Of a DNA stretch of 64,000 nucleotides, positions 42,072-54,087 are shown piece after piece; the first letter of the stretch is position 1; the number at the start of each line of letters is the position of its first letter. The notes under the pieces were generated by a model. The model did no database searches. It saw nothing but the letters and a program-made list of their open reading frames with translations, and was not told where the DNA came from. The stretch covers positions 1 through 64,000 of the forward strand of contig VCMS01000306.1 in the NCBI GenBank assembly GCA_022539475.1, given 5' to 3'. Position numbers and translations under genes: made by a program. The DNA comes from Gracilaria domingensis (taxonomy: Eukaryota; Rhodophyta; Florideophyceae; Gracilariales; Gracilariaceae).

Positions 42072-42501
42072 TCATACTGAAGTAAGATACAACGGTTGGA
42101 AAACCTTAGAGCTTAGAAGTACTTCTTCGACCGTTGCATATACTTCGTCCGTGAATTCATCATCCGGAGCTTCTTCCTCAACCATAGTTGAATATGACCT
42201 CTCCACACCAGTGACACGACCGTCCAACGCAATGAGATCCTCATCTGCACCATATGGTAGAACGAAGATTCCTTCGAAATTTAAATAATTATAATTGCTT
42301 ACCTTTCCTCCTAGCATATTCTCTAGCCATTGCTTTAAAATGGACGCAAAAATTCGTTAACTTGTGTTGCCGAAACAAAATTTTCGAGTCCCATACATCT
42401 TTTGGTATATCACTCCAATCTAGGTAACTGCTTTGAAACTTCTCGCAAAGAAGCTTGATTGCTGCTGAGTCTTTAGTTAGTCGGCGCATGTCTCGAATCA
42501 T
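42072..42501 (-). pseudogene. Unknown minus-strand gene fragment, two frames
   Basis: Two minus frames follow one another: 42501-42289 (a helical stretch with LLCEKFQSSYLDWSDIPKDVW and ending near AREYARRKGK) and 42317-42072 (FEGIFVLPYGADEDLIALDG, then an acidic region). The junction has a donor-like GTAAG and an AG 31 bases on, too short for a normal intron here, so a frameshift is equally likely. It reads like part of a transposon or a decayed host gene. No family was recognised. Confidence 0.35.
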
Positions 42502-43117
42502 TCGAAAGCCTAAAAGGATCCAGACATAGAGGTAAAATTATATGCTTAAATAGAAGATCTAGACCTGATTAAGCTGTGTAGTGCAGTGAGAGGCACTGGC
42601 CTGACGGGTACATAGTATTAGTTTATTTAGTTAGTGTGCACAGGGTGCATCTCGGGGTCTTACACGTGAATGGTTGGGACAGTTGTCGTTTCGCTCTTCG
42701 GGACTTCTGTTCTAGGCAGATAGTTTATTATTCTCGACACGTGGCTTGTGCTCGTGGGAGGTGCACTTAAGCATCTCCCACCGGGCAGAGCTCACCGTGG
42801 TAAATCTCACGCAACTTCTAGCTGATTCTTCCATGGTCTAGTTTCCCACAAGGGTCATCCTACCGTCACTACCGGTGCTGCGCGCCTATCTCGCGCTCCG
42901 TTGTTAGCGTTCGTTGTGTGCTCCTTCGTCCACGCTTGAGTGCTGCTCAATTTGTTCCTCTATCAGGGCATAGTCCGTTGTCACGGCCTGTGGCTGTACT
43001 ACGAGCTGAACTTTGAAAAGTACATTTGAGCAAAATCTCTTTGACCTAGAAGTAAAGGGATTGTGTTCAATCGCAGAACCAGTCTGTGACGTTTTGGATA
43101 CGTAGATAAGTTGTAGG
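42502..43117. other. Region before the solo LTR
   Basis: About 620 bases, mostly mid-GC, with no gene seen. Its texture (several CACGTG-like pieces, stop-rich frames) resembles a retrotransposon LTR, but no ends or target duplication were found. Confidence 0.3.
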
Positions 43118-43122
43118 GTATC

Positions 43123-44182
43123 TGTAAAGTGAGACTGCTGTGATCTGCATTGATGTCGCTTTATGCGTTATTCTACATTGTAATTATGCAATGGCTTTGC
43201 ATTCCTGTTCGCCCAGCAGAGTGCCCAACGTGACTTAGCACACGTGGATTGCTTCGACGCAACCCCACGTGTGCTAAATCAGCCAATGGGCGCTCTCTGC
43301 ACTCAGTTGGTGCCTACTATTCTACATGAAGGAGTAGCACTGCGTTAATATAGTAACTATTATGTTAGTATGCATTTCTGAGCCCACTAGAAGGGTTTAG
43401 AACTCTATATAAAGGGTCACCAAGACGCCTGACGGTGTCTCGACCCAACACAACATTGTGTTCATCAACTTTCTTATTGTATCAACCTTACCCAATATCT
43501 TGGGCGGTGCAGCTAAGTACGTTATTACTGCGTCTAGACCTATGTGCCTTTCTAACATCTTTTGTGTTAGCGCGTTGCGTGCGAGCACTGCTCTTCTCAT
43601 CTATATCCCAGTACCCGTCGAAGTGCCTTAGGCGTGGACGGGAATCGGGTGGTGTGTACCAAAGGCTTCTTTGTCGTCATTGAGCCCCACCGGAGCTTCG
43701 GCTTGGATAACAGTGTCGGTCGAGAGACCTGGTGCTACACGGACCTAGTTGCTGGACGGGAAGCTGTCCGTTGGGATTCTAGTTGAGCGCGGCGTAACGT
43801 CTTCTGCGAGAGACTAGCTTGGGCATAGAGTGAAGACTTATCTTCAGTCAGTAACTCTCCTTGGGACGTCTCGTAAAAAGCCTATAAGCTTGTCTCTGGA
43901 CGCGCAGAGATAAGTTTTGCTGCAGAATTCGCGTGCAGTTTGTTGTTGTCCGTTGTTCGTTTTCTTTTGACTGGTGGTTGTCCAACTACTAGTTTGTCCC
44001 TTTCCTTCTTTGCCGTGGGATCTCCCCCTCGACATACTACGTTTACTTCTTTGGTGGACTCTGGACCCACGTTGGTCTTTTCGAGTGGCTGGTTGTTCTA
44101 CCCTGACTCTCTTTCTGCTACGAGAAGCAAGTTTAAGGGTCTGTAAACACCCGCGTCGTTCGCCACCAAAATGACGTCCAGA
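43123..44182 (+). repeat. Solo LTR of the element 2 gypsy family
   Basis: 1,060 bp, flanked by GTATC on both sides (43118-43122 and 44183-44187). It is about 97 percent identical by eye to the LTR at 46456-47515, in the opposite orientation. It begins TGTAAAGTG and ends GTCCAGA; the exact 3' border rests on the target duplication. Inside are a TATATAAA box (43406-43413) and, upstream of it, a palindrome with 13-base arms containing CACGTG (43235-43277). The internal region was lost, as happens by recombination between LTRs. Confidence 0.85.
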
Positions 44183-44187
44183 GTATC

Positions 44188-45400
44188 AGTTTTGCAATGT
44201 AAATTCCAAGAGACAAGTCTACATTCGAGATTGTTCGAGTGATATCTCAAGTACTTCTTCTTATGGGTTGTAAGTATAGGACCTAAGAAATATCTAACGC
44301 TTAGTAAGCAGATCGATGTTGCGTCTTACAAAACCTCTCTTCTTCATGTTTTACTACTATAGTTTAACACTGACTTTGAATATTCACTATTTAATTTATC
44401 ATTACGGCTAGATCTACGCAACCCCTTAGAAAAAGATTATCATATGATTCATGTTCAATACTACTTGCCTACTACAACCATATGCACGACGGGAAGAAGG
44501 CCAGCGCTATCTGTAGCACTTTATGCAAATTGAAAGAAATTGTTAATAATTCTAAAATGATGTTAATTTTGAGTACTACTGTTAATCAATATCTTGGACA
44601 TAGATGATATTACAAACTTTCCAGAGACATAGATCGTGACATAAGAACTATTTTCATGAAGAACAGCCGTTAAAATCTAATTGGACAACGTCTTCCTTGT
44701 TTTGCGGACAAGATCTGTTTCTTAATAATTGAATATTAACAAATATCAACGAATAGTTTCGATGTTAAATTATGATTATTTGCCTTGTAAGTACACGAAC
44801 TGCCCAAGACTTAGAACGGATCCCACACTGTCACCATGACTTGATAATTTGTGATGTAGGCTGAATATGAATTATTGGCACTGTCCTTGCATCGTCCTAC
44901 AACCCAGAGAAGTATACAGATGCTCGAATGATACCCCGTAGATTTGAAATCCGAATGTCTTTTGAATATCATCTAGATATCTTACGTATATCCATGATAT
45001 CCCTCTGACATCCAGTAGATACAACAGATGATGTACGAAATGATACTCTTTTGATGCCCTTGAGACATGCATCAACTATTTTGAAAGATATAACAGTAGA
45101 TATGACGAATGATTTCGAAAACCAAAGTTGGTTCTCTTGGAACTGCTCAGACATCATTCGGACATCCAGAAATCAGACGAATATCATTGGTATGGATATT
45201 GTGAGCATTGTCGTGTATCCTATGTGCATCAGCCGTATATCCAACTTCGAAAATCAGATGGATATCCGAGAAATCAGTCGGATATCCAAAGCATATCTAA
45301 GGAATATCAAGCAGATATCAAAGTGTTTCTCTGGGCAAATTAACAGACATTCTCGCGCAAGGATGTTCAAATTTTGTAAAAAATTTAAAGTGTGACATAA
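44188..45400. other. AT-rich region with a GATATC-rich tract
   Basis: 44188-44930 is AT-rich with nothing recognised. 44935-45330 is dense in GATATC, ATATCC and GGATAT on both strands and gives mirrored frames. It looks like a degenerate short-unit repeat or a decayed palindromic element. Confidence 0.4.
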
Positions 45401-46434
45401 ATGAGGATTGAAAGAGATTCCCATATTGCGAAGGTGGTCTATACAAAGGTTTACATCAACCAGCACTCTTCCCTACCTGTATTATCCAGTGATTGCCACT
45501 GTTGGGAAGATGAACACGATGTCTACTTCTCGTGCGTTAATAGGCAAACAAAGATCATTCGAAGCTCTTGGGTGTTAATACTTAAATCATGCTCCTGGTT
45601 TGCTTTCGACTACCCTTCGAAGGCGATATCGTTCTCTTTTTGGGCTTTCCGTACTACATCGCAGCTTTGGAATGGAATCCCGCCCATCATTCGTCACAAT
45701 AGCAAAAAACATCACCTTTTATGGACGTTAATGTTTTTGAAGCTTTACCCGACTGAGAGTGTTCTCAAGGCACTTTGCCGCGCCGATGAGAAGACTATAC
45801 ATAAATGGGTAAGAAAATTTATATTTGTAATTGAAAGGTTGGAGCTTGTACGTTTTATTCTAATTTGTCATTCATTTTCTTGAATTGATATGGGCTAACA
45901 TTTATTTTGTTCAAGATTTCTTGGGATGCCCGTAGAAATATCCCACAAACAAAGAATGCAGTTTCGGTTGACTGCATTGATTGCCGCATCAATGATCCAT
46001 ATCCTTTTGATTCAAAGTGGTTTTCAAACAAATTTAATAGTGCTGGTCTGCGATATGAACTTGCTGTTTCACTATTATCTGGAACGCTAATGTAGGTTAA
46101 TGGTTTATACCCATGTGGAAAATACTCTGATTTACGCATATTCAAATCATGTCTGAAGAAAATGCTTGAAACAAATGAGAAAGTGTTAACCGATGGAGGC
46201 TATCAAGATGATCAATTTGTACCGCCTCAAGATCTTCTTTACCATTCCAGTGCAATTGATTCAAGCGCTCTTCGAGCGCGTCATGAAGTCCTTAATGGTT
46301 GTCTTAAACGGTTTTTTGTGCTTTCACATCGATTTAGACATCGACTTTCTTTTCATTAGCACTGTTTTCATGCTGTCTCGCTCTTGGTGCAGCTATAAAT
46401 GAATTGTGGAGAAAAACTTTTTGATATTAATTAA
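45401..46434 (+). pseudogene. IS5-like (DDE_Tnp_4) transposase, decayed
   Basis: Recognisable blocks in order: LWNGIPPII and HHLLWTLMFLKLYPTESVL (45667-45772), DEKTIHKWV, then after a probable 68 bp intron (45848-45915, GT...AG) ISWDARRNIP, AVSVDCIDCRI, KFNSAGLRYELAVSLL, NGLYPCGKYSDLRIF, DGGYQDD, and a C-terminal FVLSHRFRHRLSFH, then CGEKLFDIN. These match a transposase family common in algae and other protists. The frame has in-frame stops after GTLM (46091-46093), after SFH (46357-46359) and before MNCGEK (46396-46398), so it is a pseudogene. It ends 22 bases before an LTR. Terminal repeats were not found. Confidence 0.75.
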
Positions 46435-46455
46435 AGTTCATTTTACTATAAGATT

Positions 46456-47515
46456 TCTGGACGTCATTTTGGTGGCGAACCACGCGGGTGTTTACAGACC
46501 CTTACACTTGCTTCTCGTAGCAGAAAGAGAGTCAGGGTAGAACAACCAGCCACTCAAAAAGACCAACGTGGGTCCAGAGTCCACCAGAGAAATAAACGTA
46601 GTATGTCGAGGGGGAGATCCCAGGGCAAAGAAGGAAAAAGACAAACTAGTAGTTGGACAACCACCAGTCAAAAGAAAACGAACAACGGACAACAACAAAC
46701 TACACGCGAATTCTGCAGCAAAACTTATCTCTGCGCGTCCAGAGACAAGCTTATAGACTTCTTACGAGACGTCCCAAGGAGAGTTACTGACTGAAGATAA
46801 GTCTTCACTCTATGCCCAAGCTAGTCTTTCGCAGAAGACATTACGCCGCGCTCAACTAGAATCCCAACGGACAGCTTCCCGTCCAGCAACTAGGTCCGTG
46901 TAGCACCAGGTCTCTCGACCGACACTGTTATCCAAGCCGAAGCTCCGGTGGGGCTCAATGACGACAAAGAAGCCTTTGGTACACACCACCCGATTCCCGT
47001 CCACGCCTAAGGCACTTCGACGGGTACTGGGATATAGATGAGAAGAGCAGTGCTCGCACGCAACGCGCTAACACAAAAGATGTTAGAAAGGCACATAGGT
47101 CTAGACGCAGTAATAACGTACTTAGCTGCACCGCCCAAGATATTGGGTAAGGTTGATACAATAAGAAAGTTGATGAACGCAATGTTGTGTTGGGTCGAGA
47201 CACCGTCAGGCGTCTTGGTGACCCTTTATATAGAGTTCTAAACCCTTCTAGTGGGCTCAGAAATGCATACTAACATAATAGTTACTATATTAACGCAGTG
47301 CTACTCCTTCATGTAGAATAGTAGGCACCAACTGAGTGCAGAGAGCGCCCATTGGCTGATTTAGCACACGTGGGGTTGCGTCGAAGCAATCCACGTGTGC
47401 TAAGTCACGTTGGTCACTCTGCTGTGCGAACAGGAATGCAAAGCCATTGCATAATTACAATGTAGAATAACGCATAAAGCGACATAAATGCAGATCACAG
47501 CAGTCTCACTTCACA
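46456..47515 (-). repeat. 3' LTR of element 2
   Basis: 1,060 bp on the minus strand, TGTGAAGTG at its 5' end. A purine tract (GTGGGGGAGGA on the minus strand, about 47516-47526) precedes it. It is a close inverted copy of the solo LTR at 43123-44182. The matching open frames inside the two LTRs (82 aa, 67 aa) are not genes. Confidence 0.85.
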
Positions 47516-47565
47516 TCCTCCCCCACTGAAGGTTTGGTACGCCGCGGCACTCGAAACGAAACGAA

Positions 47566-50445
47566 TTACTGAGAATCTCTATTCGTCCTGAGATGGATCG
47601 GACGAGAATGAAACAGCACGAGACGACGGGCATGGATAGCCTTCCTGGTGTAGCGGTTTCCACGAGAGACCAAAGTATAACGGGGATGAGATGCTTTGAC
47701 CACCTGGCACGGTCCATAGAACTTCGATACGAAAGGGGGCCACTTCACCGTACGATTCAGAGCTTTCCCAACAGCGACGAGAACTTCATCCCCAACATTG
47801 AAACGATGAGCATGCTTCGAGTCATCCTGGCGACTAGGCTGCATCGCAACACGCGTGGCACGCTGGGCAAGGACAGCCAATAACTCGAGACGGCGTTCAA
47901 ACAGCATGGCGTCTTCAATCAAGGGGATTGGATCCGTAGGGTGCATGCGAGGAACTGTACCGTACAGTAACTCAAACGGAGCGAATCCACCAACGAGTTT
48001 GCGGCGGCGGTAGCCATAAACGACTTGATCTAAAGCCACGTCCCACTTTGAACCTTCGTCGACGATAATCTTAGCAACTGCGCGCTTGATCGTTCCAACC
48101 ATCCTTTCGGCTCTGCCATTCGACATCGGAGCGTACGCGAGAACCGGCTTCAACTGAATTCCATACTTCTTCATAATTTCTCGAATCGAACTAGCCAGAA
48201 AAGAGGTAGCGTTGTCAGACACAATGACACGAGGCGGACCAAAGGAAAGGATGATCTCTTTCTTCACGAAATTGAGAACAACTTCTGAGGTCGAATCTGG
48301 AGTAGCAATGGCGATGGGCCAACCAGTCAAATGTTCCACCCCAATTAGAAGAAAGCGATTTCTAGAAGTACTAGTAGGAAGAGGTCCGGCGAAGTTCATT
48401 GAGAACGTGTCAAAGATGTTTGTCAGCGGAGCTCTCTGATCGGCTCGGTACGAGATCACTGGGGCCATCAACTGACATCCTACGCAACTCTGAACATACT
48501 TGTGAATTTCTCCCCATATAGTCGGCCACCAGAAGCGATCGACTATGAAATTCATTGTGGCATCCTTATCCCAATGTCCGACTTCATCATGGAACATTCG
48601 AATCAACGGAACACGGTCACGAATCAGGGGAACCAGACGAATTCCATCTGTCCTACGGAACAAGAGGTCATTTCAGACAACAAAGTGCTTTGCTGCACGC
48701 TTCGCAGCAGTGCGCAACTTCGGGTCTTTCTCATCCATCTCCAAGTTGAAAAGGTAGCGGCCGATGTTCGCGTAGTAGGTATGAATGCCTTTAAATTCGG
48801 GGAAGGCAATCGAAGCAACCAGATCACCTTCTTCGACGGAGTTCTCTGCTTCTTCCGGATCGAGTGCATAACGAGAGAGATAATCGGCGGCATGATTCAC
48901 AGCAACAGGACGATAGACGATCTCAAATTCATATTCGGCGAGAAATTCCAACCACCTGGCAAGACGACCGTGAACATCCTTCTTCGAGAACGCATGCTTC
49001 AATGCCTGGTGGTCGGTCATCAACTGGAACGGGATAGAAGAGAGCAAATAGATTCTGAACTTCTTCAAAGCGAAGATAACTGCTAGAGCTTCTTTCTCGC
49101 ACACAGAATATTTCTTCTCGGATGAATTCAAACTCCTGCTCGCATACTGGATGGGGTGGAACATTCTATCTTCTTTCTTCTCAGCAAGAACGGCTCCGAC
49201 TGCTACAGTGGATGCATCGGTTTCAACACGGAACGCACTTGAGAAATGCGGGAAAGCCAACACTGGGGGAGACGTAAGTTTCTCTTGCAACTCTTCGAAT
49301 GCTGAATTCATTTCCTCGGTGAAATCTAACTTCTTGTTCCCAGAGGTCGCGGAATGGAGAACGGAAGAGGATTCAGCAAAGTTCCTGATGAGTCGGCGAT
49401 AGTATCCAGCCAAGCCAGGGAAACTGCGAAGCTCAGATGTCGTAGTGGGAATTGAAGCCTCTTGGATCTTCTTGATTTTCTCCATATCCACAGACACACC
49501 ATCTGAGTCTACGACATGACCCAGAAGGCTTATCTTCGGCTGGGCAAAGAAACACTTAGATATCTTCAACTTCAGTCCATGAGACGAAATCTTCTCTAGA
49601 ACAGCCCTGAGGTGTTCGACGTGTTCAGCCAGAGTCTTCGAAAATATCACCACGTCGTCAATGAAGACTCTTGCGAAAGGGATTTGACGAAGGATGGAGT
49701 CCATCATTCTCTGGAATGTAGCAGGCGTGTTTATGAGACCAAATGGCATAACTTCAAACTGAAATGAGCCTTGACGACAGACAAAGGTGGTTATTTCCTT
49801 GCATTTCTCAGACATGCGGATCTGCCAATGTCCGGAGAATAAGTCAAGAGTGGTAAAGTACTTGGCTGCACGGAGTTCGTCAAAGATCTGTTCCATGTAT
49901 GGCAAAGGACAACGATCTGGCATCATCACGCGGTTCAACGCACGATAATCCACGCAAAAGCGAGGCTTTCCATCTTTCTTCGTAGCAATGATAACTGGAA
50001 AAGACCAAGGAGAGTTGCTCGGCCTGATGATTCCTGCGGAAAGCATCTTGCCCAATTCCTTCTTGACAACGTCCTCATGCTTAGGTTGGAGACGCCGAAC
50101 TCGGGAATGAATCGGGACATCTGTTTTCAACGAGAATTCATGCATAATTGGAACATCTGACCGACGGAGGTCATACAGAGACCAGGCAACAACTTCCAAA
50201 TCAGTCAGAGAAGTCAACAGAACTTTCTGGACATCTTCAGGGAGGTGGGATAGACGTTCCAGAATAATACGATTATGCTCTTGCTCAACCTCATTTTCTT
50301 TTGGCAGCGGTGATGCAGGGTGATCCAACACGAAAACAAAGTTCTCCATCTGCTGAGACTCAGCCAGAGGATCTGAGTCAAACTGGTTATCATCGGCAGG
50401 TGCAACGATTGGCACAGTTGGATTAGCATCATCGGAATCATCCAT
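47566..50445 (-). CDS. Pol region of element 2: RT, RNase H, integrase
   Basis: Reading on the minus strand: a reverse transcriptase with FCVDYRALN, LDLFSGHWQI, MPFGLINTPATFQ and FIDDVVIFS blocks; an RNase H with VETDAST and the LMTDHQAL block; then an integrase with the zinc-binding H/C region (about 48590-48490), core blocks VSDNATSF and SNGRAERMVG, and a C-terminal DNA-binding part. No chromodomain was seen. The order identifies Ty3/gypsy. The region lies left of the element 3 insertion; the protease lies on the other side. Confidence 0.9.
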
Positions 50446-50502
50446 AACTAGTTCAGGGAGCTCTTCATTTTCTTCCGGTGGATGATCTTGACTATGACTA
50501 TC

Positions 50503-51493
50503 TGTAGAGCAAAACCCTGCGCTAGGCGCGATGGGGAATCTCCACTAGGATGTCCGAGTCCTACTCCCTGGATGAGATAGAAACAGCGGCAGAACCCTCT
50601 GTCCGTGCTCGAGTCGCGAGACAAGCCGGGTGTAAGACCGGAGACGGTGACTGGATATACCTACAGAGGTGAGATGCAAAGAACGGTGTAGATCCAGAGG
50701 TGAAGTGTGATCCGAACCTGGAGAGATGGAGAAAAAGGGGACCGTGTCAACGGGGGGGGGGAGCTCACGGTGCAACCCACCGGAGCGAAGCTACGGACCG
50801 TGCCAACCGGCGGAAACAGGTCCGATAGCGGAGCGACGCACAAGGGCGTGCCAAAAATATACCCAATACTGGGGCGGAAGCAATACCTGAACCAGGTGAA
50901 CGGGTGACAACAACAGTCACGAAAATGAACAACAAAATACAATGACAACAACAAGGGACCGATACAACGGTAGATAAAACAAAGGTTCTAGAGATGGCAA
51001 GATGTAAGCTTCTTAAGTGACCCTGAGGGGTAGTAGTGCCGAAACCAATCGTGGTTACTCTCCGAGGGGAGTGGTAAACCTACGTAGGCAGCTGTCTACT
51101 ATAGCCCGATCCTGAACAGGACGCGACTCAGTTGTCCATTTACTCGTCGGCTCCAGGGTGAGATCACCCGAGTATATATACTATTACTACTACGGTATCT
51201 ACAATGCACACCTCCCGAGGATCATACACATGGACGACCCACTGTCAGGGTGTGGGGTATTCCCCAACGGGCGTGGCACAAATATCTAACTAGCCAACTC
51301 CACCACGTGGCCTACTATCACACCCACTAGGCACTTCCCATGCAGGGTCTACCTATTAAGGGTCCAACCAAACCATCCCAACAATACCCAAAATTAAGGG
51401 GAGTTTTCATAACTTAGCCACGTCACCGGCCATCAGTACCATCTCATTATGAGAACCGTGATGCATCCGATAGCGGAAAGCCGTTGCTCCACA
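50503..51493 (-). repeat. 3' LTR of element 3
   Basis: 991 bp, the partner of 61813-62791. On the plus strand it begins TGTAGAGC and ends CTCCACA. Confidence 0.92.
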
Positions 51494-51495
51494 TC

Positions 51496-51507
51496 TCCCC
51501 CTCCTTA
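51496..51507 (-). other. Terminal polypurine tract of element 3
   Basis: TAAGGAGGGGGA on the minus strand, two bases from the 3' LTR. It is the same 12-mer and the same spacing as in element 1. Confidence 0.85.
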
Positions 51508-51556
51508 GGTTCGAGCGCGAGCGCGACGGCGAAGTACCGACATCGGGAGTATAAAT

Positions 51557-53654
51557 ATGACGTCCCCTCAGGGTTCTACCGACCACTTGGTTCTTCCACG
51601 CAAGCGGCTTTCGCCTCCGACTTCGGATATAACTCCTCCTTCTCCTCCGATACCTCGGCGTTCGCTGCCAGTCTCAACTGCTTCTTCTCCTCTCTTAGCA
51701 GGAATGAATCCGAGCCCGTTCCATACCACCCCGCTCCCGGGGAACTCGTCGTCAGCTCCGCAAGCGGCGTCTGAGGTGTCCTCGGGCAGTGCGTCACAAC
51801 AAGGACATCCTCCTCAAGCCCCCTCCCAATACTTTGGTGGGTTTCATTCAGCTCCTCTCCCTCAAGGGAATCCGTACGGTGGTCCGCTCAACCAACCCTA
51901 CGCGGGGTACAACCATCTCGGATTCTTCCCTTCTCAAGCGCAAGCTCCTGTCCCGCAAGCGGTGGCTCCTTTCAGCTTCTACGAGGCGTATCCCCATCCG
52001 AGTGCTCCTCTTCCGATGCCTCCGGCTCCTCCAGTTGCTCCTACTCAGCAGGCTTTCGATCCTAACGCCATTGCTTGGAATGCCGAGCAGGCTGTCCCGT
52101 TGACGGTGAACCCCCGTGGGTGGATTAGTCGTGAGTCCCTCGTGAATCGGGATATACGCCGCGAGGGCCTTATCTTCTCCCGCGCGCCGTGGTTCCACCC
52201 GACAGCGGTTGCCGATGAGGCTCTCATCGATTCTTACGCCGTGAACGGAATGCTCCCAGGTGGGATCCCCCGAGATGCAGTACGCTCCCGCGAGTGGCGA
52301 ACCCGCATTGCGGTAGAACCTCACTTGCTCCGATGTGAACGCGGGGAGTCCCTTGACCTAGGTCGGGAGACCAAAATGTAGAGCAAAACCCTGCGCTAGG
52401 CGCGATGGGGAGATGGCTCGTTTGGCTTACTCCAGGGTTGGAAGGTTGCGATATGATCATCCGATTCCGGCAGAATTCGACTTCGACGTGTCGCACTATC
52501 GTACCTACGGGGAGGTCTCATATGGCAACGCGTTGGCGGAGTTTCCGGAAGCGGAGCATCGGTATCACTTGGGTGAAGTGGATCCTGATATCCTCCTGTG
52601 GAGTCGTCCCTTGCTGAGGGCAGAGTTCCGATACCTGTCACGGAGTAGGCGTCACAACCGTGATCTCTATGATTTCGAGAGGCGGGTCCGGTTTGAGCGG
52701 AATGCGCGCTCCCGTCGGGGACTTCTGATTCCGTATCCAAATTTGGAGGTCGATCGTTTGCGCTTCGATGCCTTACCGTCCCGATACGTGGGCCTTCCAT
52801 CGTGGTGGAGTCGGGTAGAGGTCCCTGCGGGGTGTTTTGCTGAACTCCCGCCGAGCATCTACTATATCGGCTCGCGGTTGATAGACAATCTCGACTCGGG
52901 CTATTGGTCGTTGGTACTCGCCGAGTGGGCTGCCCGCGTCGCGGTTCACCTCCTGTGGGATGTCTATGATCACTTCCGCTTGTGGTATCTTCCTCCAAAT
53001 TTGGGGTGGCTCCTTCGAAGGATTGATCTCGTTACCCCCTTGGGTTCCGAGGCTAACCAGGAAGAGGTTGGGAAGTTGTTGGATGTAATCAACAGGGTCG
53101 ATTGGGACCGAGTTCCGGTAGCTTGGCAGCCTGACAGGCGAGAGCGTTTCCGCGACCGATCACCGGGGCGAATTTCCACCCGTTCCGGGGTCTGGGTGTA
53201 CTACGACCCGTGGGAGCGCCAGCTCATCTCTCAAGAGCAAGCGAACGCGATGGCCGCACTTCCCCGCGCTATGCCGGTAGGTCACCCAGTTGGGTTTGTG
53301 TTCCCTGAGGACTATGCCGTGCCCTCGGATGTCCCTGATCCAATGGTGGATAATGATGAGATCGCCGTCGTTGCCGGAACAGGCCAACTCACTGGCATTC
53401 CGAATACGGACCCGAACGCAACTGCGGTCCCAACGGAGGGCGCTCCTGCCCCTGAGGGATGGTGCTTGATAGCTCCCACCGCACAACCGGCAAATTGGGC
53501 CGGAAGCGTGGCTTCCCTTCGGGCCGATCTCCAGGCTCATGGCGTGCCAATCCCTCCGGGCGTGAACACCATCGCAGGGCTAGCGGCCCTCGCGAGCGAG
53601 TACTTCTCACAGAATCCCAACGCGGGAAGCGGTGCTCCCTCCACTGGCGGTTAG
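51557..53654 (+). CDS. Antisense ORF region of element 3, related to that of element 1
   Basis: Long plus-strand coding sequence, antisense to the element, between its chromodomain and its 3' LTR. The first part is Ser/Pro-rich. The globular part carries W-x2-VEV, PPSIYY, LVLAEWA and LWYLPPNLGW, in the same order and spacing as W-x2-VEVE, PTPSVVAY, LYAEWA and FLLPYKL in element 1. A later block, SLRADLQAHGVPIPPGV, matches ALRAVCVPRGIPEPTDV. The C-terminus is Ala/Gly-rich. Overall identity is low, so conservation over long divergence is implied. It looks lightly broken. Function unknown. Confidence 0.72.
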
Positions 53655-54087
53655 CCCCTCATGAGGTCTTCCTCCAATCTTAGAGTGTCTTGTGATAGTT
53701 TCCAATTAAAGCCAGCTAGTGGCAAGTTTTCCCTTACCCTCGTCGAGGTATGCTTCTCGGCGACGAGCTTCTTCTTCTTACTTCTTCCTCTTCCTTCTTC
53801 AGGACCTTCTCCTTCTTCCTTCCATAGGATTCTCAGCATCCTTCTTCTCTTCCCTTCCATGGCTTCTCGGCGTAGATATCTTCTTTCTCCTTTTTAGGCA
53901 TTTTCTACTTTTCCGCAATGCGGCATTGTCCCGATAATTCGGTGGTTACTACTACTAACACTTCTCTCCTATTATACAGAGGATCTCTTCCTACTTCTTG
54001 ACTTCATCTTCTCTTCTCGAGCGTCACTCTTCTCTTCTTCAAACCGCAGAGCGGGCACGAGAACTGTAAACTGCACCGGTTAACGGG
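53655..54087. other. Pyrimidine-rich spacer in element 3
   Basis: A C/T-rich stretch (plus strand) between the antisense ORF and the chromodomain end. No gene seen. The two genes converge here, so transcript ends for both strands are expected in it. Confidence 0.4.

Noticed and set aside
42502-43117. A possible older LTR
   Set aside because: It has LTR-like texture but no second copy and no target duplication in the window.
43435-43683. An 82 aa frame repeated at 46955-47203
   Set aside because: It is copied because it lies inside two LTRs of the same family, not because it is a conserved gene.
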